NCBI GenBank assembly: GCA_003439945.1
Contig: QVRM01002491.1
Coordinates: 372,001-436,000, forward strand
Origin: Dermanyssus gallinae
Taxonomy: Eukaryota > Arthropoda > Arachnida > Mesostigmata > Dermanyssidae
Direction of reading: 5' to 3'
Length of the DNA stretch: 64,000 bases
In this document: positions 10,975 through 21,949 of the stretch, piece after piece
Position numbering within the stretch: the stretch's first letter is position 1
Layout: each line of letters begins with the position of its first letter
Notes under the pieces: model-generated
What the model saw: only the letters and a program-made list of their open reading frames with translations
What the model was told of the DNA's origin: nothing
Database searches by the model: none
Position numbers and translations under genes: made by a program

Positions 10975-11492
10975 CTAAGATTTTACAGGCAGCGGTTTAT
11001 AGATCAGCGTCTTCTTTCGTTTTTGCTCGCCACCGAAGTGCTTGAAACGTGAGTCTTTGTTCTTTTTCTTTGATACGCCAACATTAATGTCGACGCGCGG
11101 TGGCACAGCGAAGCCAAACGACTTGCCAACAGCCACGAGGTCGAGCGTCTGGACGTCGAAGATCGTCTTTAGGCTGTGACTTTCATACGCGCGCACATAG
11201 GCCTTATACGCCTCCCGTGCGGAGCTGTAGAGAAAGTAGTTTTTCTGTATAAGCTTCTCCAATTGAGGCTGGATGTTAGCGATCTTGCTCCAGCTAAACT
11301 CGAATTCCTGCATAGGTACCTTGGCGAGCTTCAGGTAGCGAAGGAAACCAGCCTCCTCAGGTCGCAGAATTAGCAAAGCGTGCCCAACTCCGCCCTCACC
11401 ACGAGCTGTTCGACCGACCCGATGAATGTACTCCTTTGGATCATCCGGAGGGTCAAATTGAACAATCCAATCAACCTGAAATTTACCACAAC

Positions 11493-11537
<45 letters not shown>

Positions 11538-14172
11538 AATCATGTTCAAACACATTTAACTATTGATTAAACAAAACCCGTAAAACTAGCAACATTGTAC
11601 GTTAAACGTAAAATTAGACGTTATCCGATAAGACGAGTTTTATGAATGATGGATTGGAAAAATTATGTATATATATATATATATATGAGAGAAGGGAATA
11701 TAACGAATGGTCCAATTCAAGCACACATACGCGACTTCATCGCGTACCTAGAAATCGACGTTTGAAGAATGAAATTGTTTTATATTCAGGGAAGATCAGG
11801 CCACCTGGCGTAGTGACTACAATGCGAATGTTATTAATAGATCAAATTAGAAATATATACACCCTTCTATCGCAAACCAAATTATATCTAGAGATACTTC
11901 TGCTTACTCCTAGAAATAATATGCATAATATGCATAAAAGAAAAATAACAGATACAATGCGAAGGCCAAATCTCGTTGCATGCGAAGTAGGAGAGAGAGA
12001 GAAAAGTGCATTAACACCAGTTATGAAAAAAAACGCGAGCGATGCCGTGGTCCATTACACCCATTCATTACACAGTGAATTAATCGAAACTAGCTATCAA
12101 AAACGATTTCTCTCACGGCTTACCTCTGCGATCAGCACTTGGAACGGTATGCCATGAGGGTAATAGAAAATGATGCTTTGATACTTGCATATTAGCAATG
12201 AAACAAAGATAAAAGCCACCTCTGTAACAGTCACGTACAGCGGGTTCAAACGTACCTTTGGAATGTCGAGACCTCGAGCAGCCACGTCGGTGCAAAGAAG
12301 AATTCCGCTCTCCGCGTTCGAGAACTGGAAGAACGTCGTGGTCCGCTTCGCTTGTTTCTGCTTACCATGAATCGACATCACGGGTAGATCGATATAGTTT
12401 AGCAGTTCGTGATGATATTTAACAGAGAGACACGACGAGAAAAAAACCATAACCTTCTTCTTGCGATTCTTCTTCAGAAATGTGAAGAGCAGTAGGAAGC
12501 GTTTGTCGCTCGGACACGTCACATAGCCCTGCTCGAGGCCTGCGACTGTGGCATGTTCTGCTTTCTCCTCAATGCCAACAGTGATCGGTTCGGTCTTGAG
12601 CGCAACCCGTGCCAACTCTTCGGTTTTCTTCGTCTGCGTAGCCGAGAACAACATTGTTTGGCGCCGCTTGGGCAGTAGATGAATAATCTGCTTCATCTCC
12701 TCCTCAAAGCCGATATCGAGGATACGGTCTGCCTCGTCGATAATCAAGCACTGCAAGTTTTTGTACACAAAGTTCTTGGTGTTTTGCAGATGATCGAGTA
12801 GACGACCTGGCGTCGCTATCAGAATGTTGACGCCTTTGCCGAGCTTTTCAGCCTCTGAATTTCGATTCGTGCCGCCCATGATAAGACCAAACGTCTGCTG
12901 ATGGAACTGCAGTAGCTCCTTGAGAACGCCAAAGGTTTGCATGGCGAGCTCACGAGTAGGCGTAATCGTAATAACGCCCGTACCGTTGCGAGGCATGAAC
13001 TTGAGCTTGAACATGAGCTCAATGGCTGGTATGAGAAAGGCTAGGGTTTTGCCCGATCCCGTCTTGGCATTGGCGACCATGTCGCGGCCCTCAAGTAGAT
13101 GTGGTATAGCCTTAAGCTGAATCTCAGTCATCTTCTCAAATCCCATCTCAGAGATGGCTCGTAGGGTCTGATCTGCGACCTAGATGGAAGACGACGAAAT
13201 GTAGCGTTACACTTCGTTAGACTACCCATATATATCTGGCTGAGTGCTCATTACGAATAGATGATAAACCATACTACTAAAAGTCAGCGGCCCTGCTGTC
13301 CAAGGAATGTTGGAAAAACCATAGATATCTCAACATGTCCGGCCCTCGGTGCATTGAAGATATGCCTCAGGATGAGTTCCAAGCATGTAGGGGACGGCGG
13401 ATGATCTAAACTACAAATATGTAACCGGATTCCAGTTCCAGCTTCTTTTGGTCTAATTTATGGAGAGTACATAAATGACAGTGATGCATTTGCTTGACTT
13501 ATTGCTCGGGCTTCTACTCTTAAAAATGCAGCAATAAGCGGCCAATTGGTAATCGTCTACATCTTGGAAATATTACTCATATATCATACTATGACCATAT
13601 TAATATGGTGTAGTAATTCACAAAATATTAGTAATTTTCTAATTAATTTTTTGAGCAGACTAAGTAATCACAGGCAAAGAAGGCATAGTAAAATTGGGGG
13701 AGCAACACATTGCCTAAATACACGATGTGTACTAGGAGTCTACATAGCAATATTTCTTAATTCAAAGATGGCTTTCATTTATGCTAATAATATTGACCGG
13801 TCCAACATTATATTGGGTGTGTGCAGAGATTGACGTGTGCTGTAAATAGCATGCGTCTACCGGCTGTGAAGTTCAGCACGTGATGCTGACTAGCTATCTT
13901 GTAGTGCACTACTGGATATGAGTGCGTATGCTTGTTAAATGTTTTCATAGAGACATTCTTTAGCCGCATGAAAGAGAAACACATTGATTTTACGCAAATA
14001 TCTCTCAATTGGCAAATTACTAAAAACAAATCGTTAGTGTTTAAACATTCTGTTCAAAAGATGTAAACTATCGTAAAGTATAAAACTAAAGTTTCAACAC
14101 ACTGATCATTCACTCTTTCTTTCAAAAGTGTATATAAAACAAATATAAATAGATAAACGATATAATGAAAAA

Positions 14173-14223
<51 letters not shown>

Positions 14224-14596
14224 CGAATTCGATTAGATCTGCTCGTGGCAAATCAAAACTCTATCAGCCACTCTCTATGATTATCTCACAGTTATAAATA
14301 GATCTAGCGATATACACCTTTCCTTTGAGTGAGGAAAAATCCTCCGTGGAGAGGATTCCCGCCGATGTTCCTGGAAGTTCACTTTCGCGAAACTCCGGTA
14401 TCTCGTTGTCGTCGTGAGGATCATCACGGTTCGCATCGCCTGCTCGACTGTGGTTGCCATTCATTTGCTGATCCTCGGAATCGCTATCATCTTGTTCTTG
14501 CTGCTGCCGTTCTTGTAGCTTCGCCTGTTTGAACTTCTTCTGAGCTTTTTCGCGTTGTTTCAACTTGCGCTTTAGCGCCTGCTCATGGATTGCCAT
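10975..14596 (-). CDS. DDX18: DDX18/Has1-type DEAD-box RNA helicase, three exons
   Basis: ATP-dependent RNA helicase of the nucleolus, needed for rRNA processing and 60S subunit assembly (human DDX18, yeast Has1, fly pitchoune). Exons are 14596-14318, 13179-12256 and 11475-10975. Splice sites are AAG|GTGTAT to CTAG|GTC and AAG|GTACGT to TTTCAG|GTT; both introns are phase 0 and the joined protein has 567 residues. The ATG at 14596 is the first after an in-frame TAA. The N-terminal 93 residues are lysine/glutamine-rich, then acidic. The core shows the Q motif near 114, AKTGSGKT 131-138, PTRELA 167-172, DEAD 241-244, SAT 272-274, a motif V region [11 protein letters not shown] ending near 400 and HRVGRTARG 419-427. 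The C-terminal [11 protein letters not shown] is a family hallmark. All core motifs are intact. Confidence 0.97.
11476..12255 (-). other. DDX18 intron 2
   Basis: 780-bp phase-0 intron between motif V and the [10 protein letters not shown] segment. It contains (TA)n tracts at about 11497-11533 and 11668-11686 and no transposon that I can recognise. Confidence 0.93.
11497..11533. repeat. (TA)n microsatellite
   Basis: Uninterrupted TA dinucleotides inside DDX18 intron 2, close to the exon 3 acceptor (about 20 bases away). Confidence 0.95.
13180..14317 (-). other. DDX18 intron 1
   Basis: 1138-bp phase-0 intron separating the N-terminal extension from the helicase core. It contains a (TA)n tract at 14175-14222 near its donor and no other feature that I can name. 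Confidence 0.93.
14175..14222. repeat. (TA)n microsatellite
   Basis: About 48 bases of TA repeat within DDX18 intron 1. Confidence 0.95.
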
Positions 14597-16530
14597 TATG
14601 CTTGCGTGTTCAATGGATTATAGCAGCTATAATTGAGCTTTGCCCGTGTTGCAACACCTATAACGCGCGTAAATTATACAGTGCTTATTCAAGTTTTTTT
14701 TGACAATAGGGGTAATCATTTGATAATTCTGCCAGTGCTAGCCAAATGCCTCACACATGTTTAATTGGCGCCTAACTAATACGGTTGTAAATTATATATA
14801 TATATAGGTTTATAAATAAAAAAAATTATGTGTTTGCTATATAGATGTTTGCAAATGTTCTTCAATAAGACAATTTACCTTGTGTTAGCCAGTGCTGGAT
14901 GACTTTCAGACAACGGTTTCATATGAGCATGTTGGCTTTAGTTTTGCTATCAAATAACTTATTCGCTTGCAATCGCACATTTTAAAGAGCTACGCCGAAT
15001 TAGCCATATCACTACTATACAACACCTATTCATGATTTCGCTGTCGTTTCTTGACAAGCAATTTCAACCCTATTATATAGAAAAATAAGCTTACTTTAAC
15101 AAGTTCTATAATCTTTCATGTATGCTCCCTGCTTTTTCTCTTGCCCTGTACATTAATATATGTGTGTATATATAGATATATACATACATATATACATATA
15201 AAGACAACCACTGAGATTAACCTCAAGCATAGATGGATATTTGCCTGCATCTTTTGTTAAGGCTGTTAAATTGTGAGCTGAGGTGTATGGGTTGAGACCC
15301 ATATACGAATTTTATCAGATTTTCCTCACCACTCACCGTAGTTACTGTTTCTTTGCTAATGGTAAGGACGCATTGGCCCTTCGCTTCGATAAGACGGGGA
15401 AGCACGAGATCAATCGCTCATCGGCATCACATCGAACATATAAAGCACACACAGGTCGTCACGGATAACTACGATGCCATCTTTAAGATGGTCCAGCGTA
15501 TGGTCAGCTATCAAACGACAACAGCGCTGCCAGCCAGCCACTTTGCGCTCACGTCGTGTTGTTGTTTAATTAGACTTCGACCGAGCACGTGCGACTTCCT
15601 ACACTCACAATAGACGTTACTATCATTCACAACAGAAGACCGCATGTCTTGGCGGTGCTTCGAAATCTGCCCGGGACCGCATCTCACCGCGGAAGTATTT
15701 CGAATCTATGGCGGGACGAAGCGCAAAACGACTCATAGCTTTTAGTAGCATCTCATAGCTTGAGTTTAAGTTGCAAGAGTCTGTTTATGCAAACACATGC
15801 TAACACTGCAACTTCTGTATATTCGCATGTAGTTGTATATTTGTAATTTATTGTGATTCCATTTCTTCTAGTCCAAAAATGTAACTAAATGTAGTATTCA
15901 ATTGCATAAACAGAAACATAAACCTCGTTCGCATTGTATTATGACGAAGCAGTCCACCTTTTTATCAGTATAAAAGTGATCCAACCACGCACTAAACTGT
16001 ATACGCATCATGGCGCAATTTTATCAGTTCTATCCGACCACTTCCAACGGCTCGGCGTAACGACAGCGGCGTAGTTACAGTATTGTAAATATTTTTTTGT
16101 TGTATGCTGAACAGTACTTCTTTGAGACAGATATGTCAGTAAATGTTTTGCGGCGCAAATCGGTTCGTTCTCGCCCGTACCAGCTTGTAATTAGCGAATG
16201 GAGATGAAGAAATGTGTAGGAAAATCATTTTCTTTTTATAGGAATCCTGAAAATCGACTAGAACGCATTTGTGCCAATTTTTTGGCGCCGTATTCCAGAT
16301 TGTGCGCGTTTCAGTTATGACTTAATAGGTTTTTTGAGAAAGGGGATTTATAGTAAGTCGCTTCTAATAAAACGAACCTAACGATTTGTACACTACAGGT
16401 ATCGAGAGACAAGAATTTGCTTCCCGTCGTTGCTACACTTCAGGGTGCCGCAGACGTGAAAGTGTACAATAGTTTGCATAAAACAGGAGCTGTTGACCAC
16501 TTCGTTGACATACGGCTAAACAAATAATTT
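14597..16530. other. DDX18 upstream region
   Basis: Presumed promoter side of DDX18. No TATA box or other core element can be assigned with confidence. The stretch contains short TA-rich runs near 14790 and 15170, and the doubtful two-exon frame at 15410-15736. The rest shows no gene. Confidence 0.5.
15410..15736 (-). CDS. Doubtful small two-exon gene of unknown function
   Basis: I do not recognise this protein. An ATG at 15736-15734 opens MSRFALRPAIDSKYFR and meets a good donor (G|GTGAGA, 15687-15686). About 170 bases on, an acceptor ending TTTGATAG restores the frame into DHTLDHLKDGIVVIRDDLC and ends at a TGA at 15412-15410, giving about 48 residues; an alternative acceptor a little upstream also keeps the frame. 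The base composition and the hydrophobic/acidic pattern look protein-like. It lies in the same orientation as DDX18, about 0.8 kb upstream. It could equally be a chance pair of short frames or part of an untranslated exon. Low confidence. Confidence 0.22.
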
Positions 16531-16557
16531 TTATATATATGTATATATATATATATA
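16531..16557. repeat. (TA)n tract at the left edge of the inverted-repeat transposon
   Basis: TA repeat with one G interruption. Its last TA (16556-16557) is the apparent target dinucleotide of the transposon beginning at 16558. Confidence 0.9.
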
Positions 16558-17181
16558 CAGGGTGTTCCTATTTGTGTGTCCAAAACGCTAGGGTATGGTC
16601 AAACTCGGTGAGAAAATCTTTTTTGCCAAGGGAAAGGAGGAGCGGAAATGCTCCGTATAGGAGTAAGATAATTTTTTTTAATTGTTATTTTAGGGGGGGC
16701 TGTTCCGACATACGTTTGCAAAATGCAAGATTGTGAGAGAACGCATTCTTCAATTGAAAAACAGAGCACACCGGCGCATTCGGGAGAAAATTCTACATTT
16801 TTTAAAAACTATACCTGACCTAAGCGAGCGCAATGACTATTGTGATATTAAGAAGAGATTGCAAAATTATAATTTCACTTTTGCATGTTTAAACTTTAAC
16901 GCCCAGGTTCTCAAATTTTTTCCATTACCCGCGCAAAACTAATACGTCCAGACGAACGTGCATTTCTAGTAAATCATTTTGGTACTGGAAGAGCTGGCAT
17001 CCGTGGTTGCAGAGTAACTCAAATCTACCTAGGACCATATCGGGTGTGAAGTGCACACATGCAGCTACTATATTCGCCTTCTTTGTCAATCAAGTCACTC
17101 GACAAACCTGTAGAAACTCAACAAAAGATTTATTTTACTTTAAATATTGCTCGAACGAATGCCCGCCAGCCAATAAGCACA
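16558..17181. repeat. Left inverted arm of the transposon
   Basis: Reverse-complement match to 18823-19497. The similarity stops after AATAAGCACA at 17181. It contains subterminal motifs CATTTTGGTAC (from 16975) and GTGGTTGCAGAGTAA that recur in the foldback element at 60329. Confidence 0.88.
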
Positions 17182-18199
17182 TTCGGTATCGATGGCAAAG
17201 CTCGCGTTGCACGCGTTCAAAGATTCCAGGCGTCTCCCGAATGGTTCCACCAGCAGTTGCTATTCTGCCGATCAGATCCATAGGAGACACAACGGGAGTT
17301 GCATAGACTAGATCCTTTAGGTGGCCCCAAAGGAAAAAGTCAAGACTGGAGAGATCAGGCGATCGCGGCGGCCAAGCTTGTGGACCGCCTCGGCCAATCC
17401 AGCGATTAGCAAACGTCTCATCCAGATAATTCCGTACCGAGAGGGCGTTGTGTGCTGGAGCACCATCGTGCTGGAACCACATTCTCGATCGAACACTCTG
17501 TGGAATGTTTGCCAAATGTTCTCGCAGGGTTGTGCTCAGAAACAGGTTGTATGTTATTCCATTCAATTTATCTGGAAGTATATGAGGTCCGAAAAGATAG
17601 TTGCCCAAACTGCCAGCCCAGATATTCACGGAGAACCGATGCTGGTGTCTATGCGGGCGGGTCATATGCGGGTTCTCCGTAGACCACCAATGCGCACTGT
17701 GTGCGTTGAACATACCATCTTGCGTGAAGGTCGCTTCGTCGGTGAAAAGAACAAAAGCAGGAAATTCCACATCGGCCGCGGCTTGTTGCAGAAACCAGCG
17801 ACAGTAATGAATGCGTGGCTGGTAATCAGAATCCCGCAAGGCTTGAACTCGCTGCAGCCGGTATGGGTGTAGCCCTGATTCATTTAGCACGCTGTGAACA
17901 GTGGTACGACTTACACCGACACTTCTAGCCACCTGCCTAATGCTTGCAGAAGGACGCGCAATTACTTGCTCAACAATGTGGCCCTCCGTATTTAGGCTTC
18001 TCACTGTCAGCGGTCGTCCCGCTTCGTATTGACGGCCTTGAAATGATCCAGTTTCGCAGAGCAAACGATGACGTCTCGAAAACATTTTCCTGCCAGGTAT
18101 CCGTCGATTTGGGAAACGCTCTGCGTACAACCGATGTGCAAGACTTGCGTTACCGTGTGCTTTACCATACATAAAATGCACGTCAGCTTTCTCGGCATT
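17135..18199 (-). CDS. Transposase with DUF4817-like N-terminus and DD41D-like core
   Basis: Cut-and-paste transposase of the element at 16558-19497. It opens with HFMYGKAHGNASLAHRLYAE, the helix-turn-helix found in DUF4817-type proteins, followed by a second HTH (ASIRQVARSVGVSRTTVHSV). Catalytic positions are FTDEATF, FQHDGAPAH and SPDLSSLDFFLWG. I count 41 residues between the second and third aspartates, versus 34 in classical mariner. The open frame contains no stop for about 349 residues, to a TAA-type end at 17135. The usual N-terminal Met (ADMHF) is Val here, an in-frame TGA lies a few codons further up (near 18212), and the first ATG is inside the HTH (MYGK), so it may be N-terminally damaged. 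Otherwise intact. Confidence 0.85.
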   Translation of the reverse strand, partial: NAEKADVHFMYGKAHGNASLAHRLYAERFPNRRIPGRKMFSRRHRLLCETGSFQGRQYEAGRPLTVRSLNTEGHIVEQVIARPSASIRQVARSVGVSRTTVHSVLNESGLHPYRLQRVQALRDSDYQPRIHYCRWFLQQAAADVEFPAFVLFTDEATFTQDGMFNAHSAHWWSTENPHMTRPHRHQHRFSVNIWAGSLGNYLFGPHILPDKLNGITYNLFLSTTLREHLANIPQSVRSRMWFQHDGAPAHNALSVRNYLDETFANRWIGRGGPQAWPPRSPDLSSLDFFLWGHLKDLVYATPVVSPMDLIGRIATAGGTIRETPGIFERVQRELCHRYRMCLLAGGHSFEQYLK

Positions 18200-18822
18200 T
18201 GTGAAACCGGTCCATCACGATACACGTGGCACAAGCGCCTGCACTTTGTTATAGAACTAATTGGAGAATGTAGACTCAGCTGGGCGATTACGAGAGACTT
18301 ACGAACGATGACCGAAAACAAACGACGTACTTCTAGCGCGTAGCGCAGCCAAGCCAGGAATGGATGTTAGGCCATGCTTCCTCGGCCTATTTATTCACTC
18401 AAGGAAAGCTGTAGCGCTCGTATAGTAACAATGTTAAACGATGGAATCGAATCTTCTCTTTTTCTCGGAAGCCAAGATGCACGTTCGATGATGTGCTCGG
18501 TCGACTGTCGTGCCATTTTACAGAGTTATTTATGACGATGTTGATGTTCTGGCTGGTGACAGTACCTTAGTCGTCGAGGTGTACGTTGGATTGGATGCTC
18601 GGTCGACATTTACGGCCCAGTAGTGAGCTGTTCTGTTGATACGTTGTGTATCGTATCATAAATTGCCTGAGCATTTAGTAAGCCTCCGCGTTTTTGTTAC
18701 TGGAGTGCACCCATTTTCTATTTCCCACCATGGGTTTAGCTTGCTTTGCCTTTGCTCTAGTCGACGCTATGTATGCTCGCGCTGCTTAACAAAGGCTGCT
18801 ATCTTACAGACACACAGCTCAG

Positions 18823-19497
18823 TGTGCTTATTGGCTGGCGGGCATTCGTTCGAGCAATATTTAAAGTAAAATAAATATTTGTTTGAGCTTCTACAGGTTT
18901 GACGAGTGACTTGATTGACAAAGAAGGCGGAGATAGTAGCTGCATGTGTGCACTCATACCCGATATGGTTCTAGGTAGATTTGAGTTACTCTGCAACCAC
19001 GGATGCCAGCTCTTCCAATTTGGTACCAAAATGATTTACTAGAAATGCACGTTCGTCTGGACGTATTAGTTTTGCACGCGTAATAGAAAAAAATTTAGTT
19101 TTATTAGATTTTAGTAGTAATTAGAGTTTAAACATGCAAAAGTGAAATTATAATTTTGCAATCTCTCTTCAAAAGTGAAATTATAATTTTGCAATCAATT
19201 TTGCAATATCACAATAGTCATTGCGCTCGCTTAGGTCAGGTAAAGTTTTTTTTTTTTTTTAAATGTAGAATTTTCTCCCGAATGCGCCGGTGTGCTCGGT
19301 TTTTAAATTGAAGAATGCGTTCTCTGACAATTGTGCATTTTGCAAACGTATGTCGGAACAGCCTCCCCCTAAAATAACAATTAAAAAATATCTCACTCCT
19401 ATACATATTTCCGCTCCCCCTGTCCATTGGCAAAAATTATTTTCTCACCGAGTTTGACCATAATCTAGCGTTTTGGACACACAAATAGAACACCCTG
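18823..19497. repeat. Right inverted arm of the transposon
   Basis: Inverted copy of 16558-17181 that includes the duplicated transposase C-terminal codons at its inner end and the terminal GAACACCCTG at its outer end. An internal tandem repeat (AAAAGTGAAATTATAATTTT units near 19137 and 19172) makes it longer than the left arm. Confidence 0.88.
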
Positions 19498-19632
19498 TAT
19501 AATAGGGGTGTATATATGTGTGTATGGCAATCGTCATCTTATTTTTTCGTTATGTTGGTACTCATGTCTCTCACTTATGCCGACAAGCTCGGCCATTTTG
19601 AATGTTCACTTAATTGTTGACAGCTGCTTTGC

Positions 19633-20480
19633 TTGCACGTGTTTTGGATCGTCTTCGATTTTTACCTATTCAAAAAAATGGATCAAAGAACCTGTATCAA
19701 ATTTTGTGTGAAAAACGAAATTAAGTGCGCGGATGCATTCCGAATGTTGACTGTGGCATACGGAGAAGCTACCTTGGACCGAAGCAACGTTTATCGGTGG
19801 TACAAAATGTTCTCAGAAGGCCGAGAAGATGTGAACGACGAAGAGCGTGCCGGACGCCCGAGCACTTCAACAACAGACGAAAAAATTAATGAAGTGGAGA
19901 AAATGGTATTGGCCAATCGTCGAATCACCGTTAGAGAAGTTGCTGAGGACCTAAACATATCGATTGGCTCGTGCCATTCGATTTTTATCAATGATTTGGG
20001 CATGAGACGGGTCGCCGCGAAATTCGTACCAAAATTGCTCAATTGCGACCAAAAACAGCATCGCATGAACATTGCTAATGAGATGTTGGACTCTGTCCGC
20101 GACGACCCAAATTTGCTCCAGAGGGTCATAACTGGTGACGAATCGTGGGTTTATGGTTATGACGTGGAAACCAAAGCTCAATCATCTCAATGGAAGCTGC
20201 CGCACAAACCAAGACCGAAAAAAGCGCGCCAAGTTCGGTCGAATGTGAAAGTTTTGCTGACAGTTTTTTCGATTGCAGGGGCGTGGTGCATCATGAGTTC
20301 TTGCCACAGGGTAGAACGGTCAAAAGGAATATTACCTGCAAGTTATGCGCAATTTGCGCGAAGCAATCCGCCAGAAACGCCCGGATTTGTGGAAGAACAA
20401 AAATTGGCTTTTGCACCACGATAACGCCCTGCTCACACATCGTTGCTTTCTGCAAACCGTCTAATGTGACCAAATATAAT
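19633..20480 (+). pseudogene. Mos1-like mariner transposase, 3' truncated
   Basis: Mariner transposase starting at MDQRTCIKFCVKNEIKCADA (ATG 19678). The N-terminal HTH (FRMLTVAYGEATLDRSNVYR) and linker are intact, followed by NEVEKMVLANRRITVREVAE, the first aspartate in VITGDESWVYGYD, and SNVKVLLTVF. Near 20270 the frame shifts (HHEFLPQGRTV), then shifts again for MRNLREAIRQK and LLHHDNA, the second aspartate (about 20428). One C seems missing in the following run, and similarity ends at about 20440, before the third aspartate. A possible mariner 3' end follows directly, as if an internal deletion removed the C-terminus. It abuts the inverted-repeat transposon on its left and a (TA)n tract on its right. 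Confidence 0.9.
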
Positions 20481-20505
20481 ACATACTATTTAGTCAATAA
20501 ACTTG

Positions 20506-20508
<3 letters not shown>

Positions 20509-20537
<29 letters not shown>
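20509..20537. repeat. (TA)n microsatellite
   Basis: TA repeat at the right edge of the mariner remnant. Confidence 0.95.
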
Positions 20538-20540
<3 letters not shown>

Positions 20541-21949
20541 TAGCCTTACGAAATGACCAACAGATTCCGTCTTAGTTTTTATTCGTTTTATTATTATATT
20601 AGCTATTGTATATTCCCATATCTGCGGCGCACTGAAGGGTGGTAATGGCGGAAAGCAAAATCTCGTCTCTAAGATTCCAACTAAGTCGGCAAAGAAACTT
20701 TGCTTGGACGCTACCCAAACCTTTGATGTGTTTTAGGATAAGATCTCTATACATGGGTGTAATGTAAATATTTTAACGTGGCCAATTTCCTGTAGTAATA
20801 TCCGTTCAAAAAAAAACGTGTCGAAAAATTGTATTGCAGACTATTAAAACCGACCTGATTTTATGAGTGATATGCACGTCGAAATCTAGTTGAAGTTACT
20901 CTTACTCCGGGCTCTCTAATCGAGCCCTTACTGAAAATCGGCTCATTATTAAAAATGTAGTGGTGGTCATCAAAACAGGAGCAACGTGTTAGAGAAATCA
21001 AAGTAGACGCAGTCGAAGTGGACGCTATTTGATCACTGCAACTGACCTGAGTGGTACCAGTACTATGATTGTACAGTCAAAGACGAGTTACCTCGTGTGT
21101 TTGCTGCTATGGTTGCCGTTGGTGAACAAAAGTATACGCAGACTCATGTAATCGGAATGGCCAGCGTGCACCTTTGCTACCACCAGCCTCAATAAGCAAC
21201 TATCCCAGGAGATAAGGCTCTAAAAATAGCTTTATCGCTATCACAATAGTCCGACAAAGACGATAGCCTCATCGAGCCACTCTCGCCACAATTCCCCGGA
21301 CTGCCAGACTTATCGCCATACCTTATAGAAAACAATATTTCTACAAAATCAAGACAATCTGACAATCGAAGACGCTGAAAAACTTCACGGTTCCAATACG
21401 GGCCCTTTATGTACGAATGATCTCTTTCGTCGAAAATAATGAAAACAAATTCTCTACTCAAGTCTCAAGGGAGGCAGCGACCAGTCTCTGCAGTTCCCTT
21501 AGAACAAGAGGCATCCAGGCAGCGGCAGTGGCCATCCTGGCAACTACTATGAACGCTCTTGTAAGGCAAGCCTTGAAGCAGGCCCTTGCAGCATCCAGAC
21601 ATGACCCCGGAAATCCGAGTCAATGGCCGGAAAAAACAGAAGAGAGTTACGATAAAGGGAAAAAAAGAAGCTTGGCTCTACCTTTTCAGTTGTCGTAAAA
21701 ATGCGATATATGATGACATCCTACGTAGGTTCTCCGCGATATCATTAACCGCGCTACGGTTGCAATAGACGTCAAAATAACTTTACAAATATTTCGGGCG
21801 AAATTCGGATTGCCTGAGGTACTACTCCCAAAAATGCTGGCAAATTCCTTCAACAATTAAAGTAGAAGGCAAATTTGGGCGCGACAGTGCAAGTGGTCCC
21901 ACAGACCAAGGCTGTCATACTGGTGGTCTAGATTAGTCTGAGGTAAAAG
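20538..21949. other. Non-coding stretch, possibly old LINE sequence
   Basis: No certain gene. The stretch lies downstream, in the minus sense, of the LINE relic at 21950-23700 and may include its decayed 3' part. I could not confirm a zinc-finger or tail motif. Confidence 0.4.

Larger units (their letters stand above)
16558..19497 (-). mobile_element. Tc1/mariner-superfamily transposon with >600-bp inverted arms
   Basis: A 2940-bp element that starts CAGGGTGTTC and ends GAACACCCTG, flanked on both sides by TA. The left arm (16558-17181) and right arm (18823-19497) are near-identical inverted copies. The right arm is longer mainly through a tandem repeat of a roughly 33-bp segment near 19137-19195 and an A/T-rich insertion. 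The single-copy centre holds the transposase on the minus strand, whose last codons run into the left arm, so the right arm carries a second copy of the transposase C-terminus (LLAGGHSFEQYLK, near 18825-18869). The TA flanks and D,D,D motif place it in the Tc1/mariner superfamily. Confidence 0.88.

Noticed and set aside
13546..14029. Short frames within DDX18 intron 1
   Set aside because: They lie in the intron, lack conserved motifs, and the flanking splice sites explain the region.
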